Shown in pieces: positions 25,216 through 33,694 of a DNA stretch of 64,000 nucleotides; the stretch's first letter is position 1, and the number at the start of each line of letters is the position of its first letter. The position numbers were made by a program, and so were the translations under genes. The notes below the pieces were generated by a model, which was given only the letters and a program-made list of their open reading frames with translations, was not told the origin of the DNA and did not search any database. The stretch comes from JAABVY01 sp964496505 (GTDB lineage Bacteria; Zixibacteria; MSB-5A5; JAABVY01): positions 1-64,000 of the forward strand of contig CAZBZV010000003.1 in assembly GCA_964496505.1 (NCBI GenBank), in the 5' to 3' direction.

Positions 25216-26775
25216 ATGGAATCTTTTTCGTTCCCGATCTTGACGCTGATGATCTTCATTCCAATAATCGGAATGCTGATCCTGGCGTTCTTGAAACAAA
25301 GCCAATTGCAGGCGATCCGGACGGTCTCGGCCGTATTTTCCGGAATACCGTTGGTTCTGGCAGTTGTTCTGCTGGCAAATTACGATCCGGGCGGCGGCTT
25401 TCAGTATGTTGAGAAAGTCTCCTGGATACCATCCTTGAATATTCACTATTTTCTCGGTGCCGATGGCATCTCCATGCCGATGCTGTTATTGACCGCACTC
25501 CTCTCATTTATCTCAATAGTAGCATCCTTTGGTATTGTCCATCGCGCCAAAGAATATTTCTTTTTCTTCCTGCTCTTGCAGGTCGGTATGATGGGCGTCT
25601 TTGCGGCCCTCGACTTCTTCCTGTTCTACATCTTCTGGGAAATCATGCTGGTGCCGATGTACTTCCTGATCGGTATCTGGGGAGGCCCCAGAAAAATCTA
25701 TGCGGCTATCAAGTTCTTCCTCTATACATTGTTCGGCTCGATCTTCATGCTGGTGGGAATCCTGGTACTGTACTTCTTTGTAGTCGATCCGAGCACCGGA
25801 GCAAATATCTACACGCTTGATCTCACGATTCTGGCCCAGATGGCTCAGAACGGGGATGGCCTCTTTCTGCGTGAAGGCCTTCAGCTCATGGTCTGGATGT
25901 TCTTCTTCATCGCATTCGCGATCAAAGTACCGGTTTGGCCCTTCCATACATGGCTTCCAGACGCTCACGTTGAGGCGCCCACGGCTGTCTCGGTAATTCT
26001 TGCCGGCGTTTTGCTGAAAATGGGTATCTACGGACTTTTGAGAATATCATTCCCGATCCTGCCATACGGCACCGATTATTTCTCGAATTTCATGGCGGTG
26101 CTGGGCGTGATCGGCATTATATACGGCGCGCTGGTATCAATGGCGCAAAAGGATTTGAAAAAACTTGTGGCCTACTCCTCGGTTTCCCATATGGGCTACT
26201 GCCTGCTGGGAATGAGCGTCTTCTCCCATTTCGGACAGGAGTTTATCGTGGGAATATCGGGGGCTATGTTCCAGATGGTCTCGCACGGCTTGATCACAGG
26301 CGCACTCTTCCTGCTCGTGGGCGTGCTCTACGACCGCGCCCATACACGTGAGATCGCAGCCTTTGGAGGTCTCTGGACCAAGGTGCCGGTTTACGGCTCG
26401 CTGATGACATTCTTCTGTATGGCTTCGCTTGGTCTGCCGGGATTATCCGGATTTATCTCCGAATTCCTGGTATTCATAGGCGGCTTTGCAAAATACAAAG
26501 TCCTGACCGGGATAGCTGTACTGGGCGTGGTTCTGACCGCCGGATATTTCCTGAGGATGATCCAGAAGGTCTTCCTGGGGCAGTTCAATATCAAATGGTC
26601 AGACCTGACCGAGATAAACTTCCGGGAGATATTCACAGTAACTCCTCTGGCAATACTAACCCTTTTAATCGGCATTTATCCGAGAGTTTTATCATATATG
26701 ATGGATGACACCCTGATCGATCTCTCCAACAGGATTATTGACGGTGTCAATATCGTTAAAGGGATAATAGGATGA
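25216..26775 (+). CDS. nuoM: NADH-quinone oxidoreductase subunit M
   Basis: 519-residue antiporter-like pumping subunit. Seen: FWEIMLVPMYFLIGIWGG with the key Glu, VPVWPFHTWLPDAHVEAPTA, and the lysine-bearing AQKDLKKLVAYSSVSHMGY. About fourteen membrane helices. The ATG has GAGGAG ten bases before it. It overlaps nuoN by four bases. Confidence 0.97.
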   Translation: MESFSFPILTLMIFIPIIGMLILAFLKQSQLQAIRTVSAVFSGIPLVLAVVLLANYDPGGGFQYVEKVSWIPSLNIHYFLGADGISMPMLLLTALLSFISIVASFGIVHRAKEYFFFFLLLQVGMMGVFAALDFFLFYIFWEIMLVPMYFLIGIWGGPRKIYAAIKFFLYTLFGSIFMLVGILVLYFFVVDPSTGANIYTLDLTILAQMAQNGDGLFLREGLQLMVWMFFFIAFAIKVPVWPFHTWLPDAHVEAPTAVSVILAGVLLKMGIYGLLRISFPILPYGTDYFSNFMAVLGVIGIIYGALVSMAQKDLKKLVAYSSVSHMGYCLLGMSVFSHFGQEFIVGISGAMFQMVSHGLITGALFLLVGVLYDRAHTREIAAFGGLWTKVPVYGSLMTFFCMASLGLPGLSGFISEFLVFIGGFAKYKVLTGIAVLGVVLTAGYFLRMIQKVFLGQFNIKWSDLTEINFREIFTVTPLAILTLLIGIYPRVLSYMMDDTLIDLSNRIIDGVNIVKGIIG

Positions 26776-28229
26776 ATTTAAGATTCGACATAATGATACC
26801 GGAGCTGTTTCTTTTCGGCTGGGCCATTGTTGTACTAACTGCCGACCTGTTTTTCATAAAGGAAAAGAAAAATGCCCTGCTCTATATGTCCCAGTTCGGA
26901 TTTTTGGCGGCTGCGGCGCTTGTGATCTTCACCCCTACCGGCCCCAATGAAGTGGGGTTCGGTTATATGTTCTATAACGACACCTTCGCTTCATTCTTCA
27001 AGATCGTGATTCTTCTGGCCGGATTCATGGCTGTCAGCTCATCATTCGAGGCCGTCCAGAAATCAATCGAACATAAGGGTGAATTTTTCGGACTTGTCAT
27101 TATGTCGGCTGTGGGGATGATGTTCCTGGTCTCCTCGACTGAGCTTGTCTCACTCTATGTGGCGCTTGAGCTCTCGACCATACCGCTCTTTATCCTGACG
27201 GCATTCCAGAAAAGATATCTGAAATCATCCGAGGCCGGGCTGAAATACCTGATTCTCGGCGCACTTTCCTCTGCCCTGCTTTTGTACGGCATGAGTTTCA
27301 TGTACGGCATGACCGGCACGACCGTTTTGCTTGCCGGTTCTATCACCATGCTTTTGAACAGCGCCAACGTACATTACGGCCTGATACTCTCTCTGGTATT
27401 GGTTGTGGCGGGTCTGGGATTCAAGCTGGCCCTGGTGCCCTTCCACATGTGGGCGCCCGATGTTTACGAGGGAGCCCCGACACCGATCACCTCATATCTG
27501 TCGGTGGCATCAAAGGCTGCAGGCCTGGCCGCTCTGACGCGAATTGTATACGGCTTCTATACGGTCGGTACTGCCGCGGAATACTGGGGCATTCTGATTG
27601 CCATCCTGGCCGCTCTGGCCATGATAATCGGTAATGTCGCTGCCTTACTGCAATCCAATATTAAACGAATGCTGGCCTATTCCTCAATAGCTCAGGCCGG
27701 ATATATTCTGGTCGGATTCGTGGCCGCCTCACAACTCGGATTATCCGGAATTTCAATCTATATCTTCGCCTATCTATTCGCCAATATGGGCGCATTCGCA
27801 ATTGTGGTTGCGGTCGACCATAAGCTTAACAGCGATAGGATCGAGGATTATGCCGGTATGGCGCGTCGTTCTCCGCTTATTGCCGTATGTATGACCATAT
27901 TTTTGCTTTCGCTGGCAGGGATTCCACCCACAGCCGGATTTATTGCGAAATATAAGGTCTTCATGGCCGCCATCGAAAATGGCACACTTTTCTGGCTGGT
28001 GATGATCGCTGTTGCAACTACGGTAGTATCGATCTTCTATTACGCCCGCGTTATCAAGGAGATGTTCATCACCGAACGCGAGGTGAAAAGCCCCGAATCC
28101 AAATGGATACTCTCCTCGCCGATTACGATTGCGATTCTGGTGGGCCTGATCGGAACATTGATAATCGGCATCTATCCCGAACCGTTCCTAGAACTGGCCA
28201 GCACAGTTACACAATCATTTGTCTATTAA
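26772..28229 (+). CDS. nuoN: NADH-quinone oxidoreductase subunit N
   Basis: 485-residue antiporter-like pumping subunit, the last gene of the operon. Seen: YVALELSTIPLFIL with the conserved Glu, FKLALVPFHMWAPDVYEGAP, and the lysine-bearing LQSNIKRMLAYSSIAQAGYI. With NuoA, H, J, K, L and M it completes the membrane arm. The 293 bp after it (28230-28522) hold no credible gene. Confidence 0.97.
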   Translation: MNLRFDIMIPELFLFGWAIVVLTADLFFIKEKKNALLYMSQFGFLAAAALVIFTPTGPNEVGFGYMFYNDTFASFFKIVILLAGFMAVSSSFEAVQKSIEHKGEFFGLVIMSAVGMMFLVSSTELVSLYVALELSTIPLFILTAFQKRYLKSSEAGLKYLILGALSSALLLYGMSFMYGMTGTTVLLAGSITMLLNSANVHYGLILSLVLVVAGLGFKLALVPFHMWAPDVYEGAPTPITSYLSVASKAAGLAALTRIVYGFYTVGTAAEYWGILIAILAALAMIIGNVAALLQSNIKRMLAYSSIAQAGYILVGFVAASQLGLSGISIYIFAYLFANMGAFAIVVAVDHKLNSDRIEDYAGMARRSPLIAVCMTIFLLSLAGIPPTAGFIAKYKVFMAAIENGTLFWLVMIAVATTVVSIFYYARVIKEMFITEREVKSPESKWILSSPITIAILVGLIGTLIIGIYPEPFLELASTVTQSFVY

Positions 28230-28522
28230 TCTTGACAACCCCGGCTGAATAATTTATTTATGGCTGGGTACTGTTATGAATCGAGACGAGAAACCTCCCA
28301 GTTGCAATTCTGTTTTATCCGACGGCAAGTACCGCCTTTGCAATATCTATTTATCCAGGAGGCCGCATTGCCGGGCAGGAATGCTTGCCAATCAAAATAA
28401 AACACAATATATTTCTAAGCTGAATAGATCAGGCCATGGATCGCGCGATGGATATTATTTAATCCGGGCGACTGCATCCATACGGCAAATGGCCGATAAT
28501 TAAATGAGGACGGATATTAAGT

Positions 28523-29428
28523 ATGAAGCTTTCCAGAATTCTCGATAAAGATCTGGTTGTTCCAAGACTGAAATCTCGTTACAAAATAGACGCCATCGGT
28601 GAAATCCTTGATAAGGTCATTGATAAATTCCCCCATCTGGATAGAAAAACCCTGGAAGCCAAAATAATCGAAAGAGAAAACATCGAAAACACCTCCTATG
28701 GACGCGGATTCGCGTTTCCTCATGCCCGCACTGATGCTGTGGATGAGATGTATACCGCATTGGGACTCGCCCCCGGGGGGATTGAGGACAAAACCGAGGA
28801 TCAGCAACAGCTAAGGGTTATATGCCTGATGTTAACGCCTTCGACGATTTCCAAGAGCTATCTGCAAACACTCTCGGCCTTTGCCAGCTTTGCCAGAACT
28901 CCCGGCAATACGGAGAAGCTTTTAAGTGCCGACGGGGTGGACGAGATCATAGATGTGATCGAGGAGTCCGGGGTTGAGGTCAAACGCGAGCTTACTGTAG
29001 GCGATGTTATGAAGCGCGATGTTATCACCGTTAAGCCGCAGGATTCCCTCAAATCGGTCGCCAATGTTATGTTCAAGCACAGGATTTCTGGCGTCATCGT
29101 TGTTGATGATGAGTACCATGTGGTAGGCATGATCTCCAATCGTGATATTATCCGTGCCGCTCTTCCCGATTACCAGTCGCTGATATCTAATCTGGCCATG
29201 TCCTACGATTCTGAATCGTTCGAAAATGTTCTGCGTACCGAGGAAAATGTCCGGGTTGGCGACCTGATGGATAAAAATGTCGAAACTGTTACCGAACAAA
29301 CCTCAGTTGTAGAGACAGCAGCTCTGATGCTGTTCAAGGATTTGAGACGCGCACCGATCGTTAAAAACGACAAGCTGGTCGGCGTGATCACGATTTCGGA
29401 TATTGTCTCGAAAATCATCCGCGGATAA
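28523..29428 (+). CDS. PTS EIIA-like domain fused to a CBS pair
   Basis: 301 residues: an EIIA domain of the fructose/nitrogen (PtsN) type at 1-150 with the phosphorylatable H67 in RGFAFPHAR, then two CBS motifs (about 155-215 and 240-300; VGDVMKRDVITVKPQDSLKS and VGDLMDKNVETVTEQTSVVE). CBS pairs bind adenine nucleotides, so this may sense both phosphotransfer state and energy charge. No sugar permease is adjacent, which points to a regulatory rather than transport role. The ATG is preceded by a GAGGA about 14 bases away. A Ca2+/Na+ exchanger gene follows and may be a target, but this is a guess. Confidence 0.85.
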   Translation: MKLSRILDKDLVVPRLKSRYKIDAIGEILDKVIDKFPHLDRKTLEAKIIERENIENTSYGRGFAFPHARTDAVDEMYTALGLAPGGIEDKTEDQQQLRVICLMLTPSTISKSYLQTLSAFASFARTPGNTEKLLSADGVDEIIDVIEESGVEVKRELTVGDVMKRDVITVKPQDSLKSVANVMFKHRISGVIVVDDEYHVVGMISNRDIIRAALPDYQSLISNLAMSYDSESFENVLRTEENVRVGDLMDKNVETVTEQTSVVETAALMLFKDLRRAPIVKNDKLVGVITISDIVSKIIRG

Positions 29429-29537
29429 AACCATCTCCGGCTTTCTTTACCGCTTTTTATTTACATACCCTGCAACTTTTCTTATAATGGCATAATTAAA
29501 TCAACCTGTTTGATATTAGAATTGGAGTTAAAGCCCT

Positions 29538-30473
29538 TTGCTTCTTACGATATTACTGCTTCTGGCCGGTGCGGCTTTTCTGTATACGGGCGGTAACTGG
29601 CTTGTACAGGGATCATCCTCATTCGCATTACGGCACGGGGTCTCCAAGCTTGTAGTTGGTTTGACAATCGTGGCCTTCGGAACTTCCGCGCCTGAATTGT
29701 TCATCTCAACAGTGGCAGCTCTAAAAGAGAGCACCTCAATAGCTATAGGAAATATTGTCGGCTCAAACATTGCCAATATCGCCCTGATCCTGGGCTTTGC
29801 CGCTATAATCAATCCGCCGCGCGTAATGACTCCCACCATTCGAGTACAGATACCGTTTGCCATAATAATAACCGGCATCTTCCTGGCATTGACCCTAAAC
29901 GGCCAGATTGCGGCTGTCGATTCTGTGGTTCTTCTCTCCTGCTTTGCTCTTTTTACCGGGTACTGCATCTGGAGCGCCCGCGAGAAAGGCAAAATAAAGG
30001 TCGAGGTTGAAAGCATACTGCCCAGTCCCCAAAGGGATGTGGTCTATATTATGATCGGCCTGGCAGGTCTGACACTCGGCTCCGAGATTTTCGTGCGCGG
30101 CTCGATCAGGCTGGCCGAATACTTCGGCGTCTCGGAATTCATGATCGGTCTTTCGGTTGTTGCACTGGGCACATCGCTGCCGGAACTCGCCACCTCGATC
30201 GTTGCGGCGGCCAAACGTGAATCCGAAATAGTTGTGGGCAATGTTATAGGCTCCTGTATTTTCAATATACTGCTGGTTATGGGAATAGTCGGCCTGATAA
30301 AACCGATTTATAAGCCGGATATGTCGATTCTTCTGGATATGGGAGTCATGCTGGGGCTTACTATCCTTCTTCTGCCTATGTTCTATACCGGCAGACGACT
30401 GAGCCGTATCGAGGGCTTCGCTCTTTTGCTTGTCTATGTTGGATATATAACATATATAGCGATACGCGGCTAA
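29538..30473 (+). CDS. Ca2+/Na+ antiporter, YrbG family
   Basis: 311-residue inner-membrane cation exchanger (CaCA superfamily). The two inverted alpha-repeats each carry the ion-binding motif: FGTSAPELFISTVAA with GNIVGSNIANI, and LGTSLPELATSIVAA with GNVIGSCIFNI. About ten membrane helices. The start is TTG with a GGAG about 12 bases upstream; there is no alternative ATG before the first helix. Expected activity is Ca2+ or Na+ exchange; specificity cannot be read from sequence. Confidence 0.88.
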   Translation: MLLTILLLLAGAAFLYTGGNWLVQGSSSFALRHGVSKLVVGLTIVAFGTSAPELFISTVAALKESTSIAIGNIVGSNIANIALILGFAAIINPPRVMTPTIRVQIPFAIIITGIFLALTLNGQIAAVDSVVLLSCFALFTGYCIWSAREKGKIKVEVESILPSPQRDVVYIMIGLAGLTLGSEIFVRGSIRLAEYFGVSEFMIGLSVVALGTSLPELATSIVAAAKRESEIVVGNVIGSCIFNILLVMGIVGLIKPIYKPDMSILLDMGVMLGLTILLLPMFYTGRRLSRIEGFALLLVYVGYITYIAIRG

Positions 30474-30502
30474 TTCCTGAAGGCCGCACTAATTAGTCAG
30501 AA

Positions 30503-31186
30503 TTATTTTTCCGATTCTTCCTCTTCAGATTTAAAGCCAATTTTATCGAACGGATTGACAATTGAAGACACGATATTAGTCAGATGCGCCGAGACTCTCT
30601 TCAGGTAACGCACAAAAAGCCCCAGAGCCACAACATCATTGGAAGCGATTTCCGTATAAGGCTTTGAAACCAATTCATTTAATATAATATCGCATTGCTT
30701 GGTGATCGATCTATGCTCACTCATAACATCCCGCGCCGCCTGAATATCGTATGAAGAAAATGCCGATGTAACCGATTTGAACTTGGCCTTGACCTCTTCC
30801 TCGAGCCTTTTTACCGTCTCTTCATATTTCCCAACCTTCAGCTTTTTGGGATGATTTTTGGCCAGATCTTCGATATTTTTGGTATAATCTCCAATCCGCT
30901 CAACATCTATCACAATGCTGATCAGCACCAGAGCAGTATGAATTTCCTTTTTGGGTGAGACCGCCAGATGTGTCATCATTTTTCGGCGAATTTCCTGCTG
31001 ATACTTATTTATCTGCTGATCCTTCTCATAAATATCAATTTGTAAATCCGCCGTGTCGGAATAACGTAAAGATCTCACCGTCTCGTCGAACATCTCTCTG
31101 CAAATATTAAGCGTTTTTTCAGTCTCATCGTAGGACTGCTTCAGCAGGGATTCTTTCGAAAAATATTCTTTCAAGCGTTTTAACAT
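30503..31186 (-). CDS. PhoU-like regulator of the Na+/phosphate symporter
   Basis: 227-residue all-helical protein of the PhoU/DUF47 kind. In phosphate uptake systems PhoU-like proteins restrain transport or signal phosphate status. The ATG at 31186 has GAGG nine bases upstream and lies 2 bp after the symporter stop; the longer reading from 31291 runs into that gene and is rejected. Seen: two helical repeats with RIGDYTKNIEDLAKN and a C-terminal RYLKRVSAHLTNIVSSIV, the typical end of a PhoU half. It is the second gene of a two-gene phosphate operon. Confidence 0.85.
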   Translation of the reverse strand: MLKRLKEYFSKESLLKQSYDETEKTLNICREMFDETVRSLRYSDTADLQIDIYEKDQQINKYQQEIRRKMMTHLAVSPKKEIHTALVLISIVIDVERIGDYTKNIEDLAKNHPKKLKVGKYEETVKRLEEEVKAKFKSVTSAFSSYDIQAARDVMSEHRSITKQCDIILNELVSKPYTEIASNDVVALGLFVRYLKRVSAHLTNIVSSIVNPFDKIGFKSEEEESEK

Positions 31187-31188
31187 AA

Positions 31189-32310
31189 CTACCTCGTCAA
31201 AAATATTAGGAGTAAAGGAATTATAAAAAATATTACTCCAACAAACAAGATCGGAATAATCCTTTTTTTCATAGCCAGCAAAGAAAACCACTGTGCAAAT
31301 TTAATCGGTATAAACCTTATCGGCCAGATTACTATAATTCCAAACATGTTAAAGAAGACATGCGCCAGAGCTATTGTTACCGCTTCGGGACGTCCAATTG
31401 CCAGGGCGGCCATAAGGGCCGTAAATGTGGTGCCAAGATTGGCACCCAGAGTATATGGAAAGATCTGATTTAATGTCAGAATTCCGGCACCGGCCAGGGG
31501 AACGACCAGGGAGGTCGTTATCGAAGAGGACTGCACCAGAGCGGTCAATATCAAACCCAACAGCATGGAACGTATCGCGGTCTTGAAAATATAGGTGTCA
31601 AAAAAGACTTCCACACGTGCCAGAACCACCGATTTCAAAATCTTGACTATTCGGTTAAGAGATACGAACAATAGCGCCAGTGCGAATAATATATCGAGCC
31701 AGCCTATTCCAAACGGAGAATTATGAATGATTTCGACCAAAGGCTTGGTTATCATTTTAATCGGTGAAGCGAATTTCAGACCGCCCATTGCAGAAAACAC
31801 GCCGGAAGCTCGTACAGCGACCTCGCCAAGAAAATTGGTCCCAATCTGTATGGGAAGAAAGATAACTACAGCTACCAGATTAAAGGTATCATGGACTATG
31901 GCAGCAGAGAAAGCACGCTGGAATTCTGTTCGATGTGATATATGCCCCAGCGATACAAGCGTATTGGTGACCGAAGTCCCGATATTCGCGCCCATAATAA
32001 TCGGGATGGCGTTTTCGATAGTCAAAGCCGGAATCATAGCGCTCTCTGCCCCGGCCTGCGCGCTTGCCATTCCCAGTCCGCCAACCAGGCCTACAACTAT
32101 CGAGCTCGTGGCCGAACTGCTCTGTATTATGCTGGTGGCAAGTATGCCGATCAGTAGGGCTGTAAACGGATTGGAAACAGAATTGACAAGCTCTTCGGCA
32201 AAGCCATGTCCCAAAAGCTTGAACGAGGCCCCCATTAATGTTATGGAAAACATGAAGAGGTAAATAAAAAACAGGAGCCCAAGGATTTTGATGCAAGTTC
32301 TTGATGACAT
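31189..32310 (-). CDS. Na+/phosphate cotransporter, NptA/PNaS family
   Basis: 373 residues from the ATG at 32310 (a longer reading from 32370 covers the promoter region). Two QSSS-type repeats define the family: ATSIIQSSSATSSIVVGLVG and ALVQSSSITTSLVVPLAGAG, together with the paired NIGTSVTNTLVS and NLGTTFTALMAA motifs. About eight membrane helices. It should import phosphate with Na+. Followed after 2 bp by its PhoU-like partner. Four 11-bp tandem half-sites lie upstream, suggesting control by phosphate limitation. Confidence 0.9.
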   Translation of the reverse strand: MSSRTCIKILGLLFFIYLFMFSITLMGASFKLLGHGFAEELVNSVSNPFTALLIGILATSIIQSSSATSSIVVGLVGGLGMASAQAGAESAMIPALTIENAIPIIMGANIGTSVTNTLVSLGHISHRTEFQRAFSAAIVHDTFNLVAVVIFLPIQIGTNFLGEVAVRASGVFSAMGGLKFASPIKMITKPLVEIIHNSPFGIGWLDILFALALLFVSLNRIVKILKSVVLARVEVFFDTYIFKTAIRSMLLGLILTALVQSSSITTSLVVPLAGAGILTLNQIFPYTLGANLGTTFTALMAALAIGRPEAVTIALAHVFFNMFGIIVIWPIRFIPIKFAQWFSLLAMKKRIIPILFVGVIFFIIPLLLIFLTR

Positions 32311-32374
32311 TATATTTACATATCCCTGACCATATTCAATAAAACCATTGCTGTATGATAAAAATTTCACATGC

Positions 32375-32418
32375 TGATAGCAACAATAATCTAATATTCT
32401 GCTAACACTATGCTAACA
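32375..32418 (-). promoter_or_regulatory. Pho-box-like operator: four 11-bp tandem half-sites
   Basis: On the minus strand, four consecutive 11-mers begin TGTTAGC, TGTTAGC, TATTAGA and TGTTGCT, each followed by a four-base spacer, exactly 11 bp apart. Seven-plus-four spacing is the layout of PhoB/PhoP boxes. A -10-like TATCAT lies at 32355-32360, downstream in the same direction. It precedes the Na+/phosphate symporter and is also within the divergent region of the DUF1648 gene. Confidence 0.6.
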
Positions 32419-32503
32419 TTTTTAGAAAACTGGAAACTAATGCATTAAAAAAGCAGATAAATTCATTTGAATTTGAGCATGATTTAGCTGTAATTTATAT
32501 ACA

Positions 32504-33013
32504 ATGCCGAATTTCTGGAAAATATTCTGGGTATTCACCCTGATTGTGATTGCCCTTCAAATAGGCTTCTATTATCCGGAACTTCCGGATCGTATGGCCG
32601 TTCATTTCGATTTTTCCGGCAATCCCGACAATTGGTCGGATAAAAGCACATTCTTAATTCTTATGACTGCGGCAATCATTCTCTGTAATATCTGGCTCCC
32701 AATTTCCGGCTGGCTGTTTAAAGTTATGCCCGACAGCATGATTAATGCCCCTCACAGAGAATACTGGCTGGCCGAAAAGAACCGGGAAAAATTTATTGAA
32801 ATCACAAATAGAATGCTGGCTATGGTTTTGGGAGTGATAAACTTGATTTTAATCACCGGCCTGAAATATACATACGATATTAATATCAGCGGCTCTTCAG
32901 AACTTGAGCTATGGTATATTATGTTTCCGACTATCTTCGTCATAATAGCACCGATCGTCTATTACCTCAGAAAATTGAGGGTACCCGATAACATCGCCCG
33001 CCGCACGAGTTAG
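32504..33013 (+). CDS. DUF1648-domain membrane protein
   Basis: 169 residues with four predicted membrane helices. The N-terminal part is a DUF1648 domain, recognised by YPELPDRMAVHFDFSGNPDNW, the sequence typical of SdpI-type and related membrane proteins. No cofactor site. The function is unknown; some relatives give immunity to killing factors. No good ribosome-binding site is visible before the ATG, so the exact start is uncertain. It stands alone, divergent from the phosphate operon. Confidence 0.75.
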   Translation: MPNFWKIFWVFTLIVIALQIGFYYPELPDRMAVHFDFSGNPDNWSDKSTFLILMTAAIILCNIWLPISGWLFKVMPDSMINAPHREYWLAEKNREKFIEITNRMLAMVLGVINLILITGLKYTYDINISGSSELELWYIMFPTIFVIIAPIVYYLRKLRVPDNIARRTS

Positions 33014-33245
33014 CTTTTGCCCGCTCAATATACTTTTTTTGCACAGGCTTTCAGGACTCTATTCTGAAAGGCGTTATTGTATTTTATCTTAGCCTCACTA
33101 TTCAAAATCACAACAGAAAACCCCGCTGTATTAATTGTTTTCAGATTTCGATCAATCCCTGACGATAAAATAGATAGGATGAGGTTTCATCAGGAAACCC
33201 ATTCATATTTTCGAGCAGGTATTTTAGCGGAAACGAGGCTTCCGA

Positions 33246-33647
33246 ATGACAAAATATACCCGAAAATTGCATTCGGTCGAACATTTGGGCGAGGATAATT
33301 TTCGGCTGATTGAATTGATCAGCATCCTGCAGGATTCTATCCCGAACCGCAACGGCAGTCAGGCGATCGCCGATGTTCTCAAGGAGCTTGTGGATTATGC
33401 CAGATATCACTTTCCGCGCGAAGAGGAATTGATGAGGAAGTATAAATACATTGATTATGAGAGACATAGAGCAAAGCACCAGGAATTCATCAAGCAGGTT
33501 TCCCAGATTTTGATGAGATTGAAAGGGGATAAAGAGGTCACTGTCTATGAATTAATCTCGTTTTTGAAGAAATGGGTCGACGATCATCTGATTATTGAGG
33601 ATTTGAAATTCAAAAGGGCTGCAGAAGCACACACCGCCAATGTATAA
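33246..33647 (+). CDS. Hemerythrin-like protein lacking one iron ligand
   Basis: 133-residue bacteriohemerythrin-like four-helix protein, normally with a di-iron O2-binding centre. Six of the seven canonical ligands are in place: H55 and E59 (HFPREEE), H74 and H78 (HRAKH), H114 and D119 (DHLIIED). The first helix histidine, expected in a DxxHxxL pattern, aligns with N18 (GEDNFRLIELI). It may bind one or two irons with altered properties, as in some family members with oxygen- or redox-sensing roles. Upstream 33014-33245 has no gene. GAGG precedes the ATG. Confidence 0.8.
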   Translation: MTKYTRKLHSVEHLGEDNFRLIELISILQDSIPNRNGSQAIADVLKELVDYARYHFPREEELMRKYKYIDYERHRAKHQEFIKQVSQILMRLKGDKEVTVYELISFLKKWVDDHLIIEDLKFKRAAEAHTANV

Positions 33648-33649
33648 AA

Positions 33650-33680
33650 AAAAGGCCGGATACAAAATCCGGCCTTTTTT
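33650..33680. terminator. Bidirectional terminator between the hemerythrin gene and serC
   Basis: Stem AAGGCCGGAT with its complement, flanked by an A-run on one side and a T-run on the other, placed between two convergent genes, so it can serve both. Confidence 0.92.
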
Positions 33681-33694
33681 ATTAGCCACACTGC

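Noticed and set aside
28276..28503. 75-codon frame between nuoN and the EIIA-CBS gene
   Set aside because: No ribosome-binding site, mixed low-information composition, no recognisable domain.
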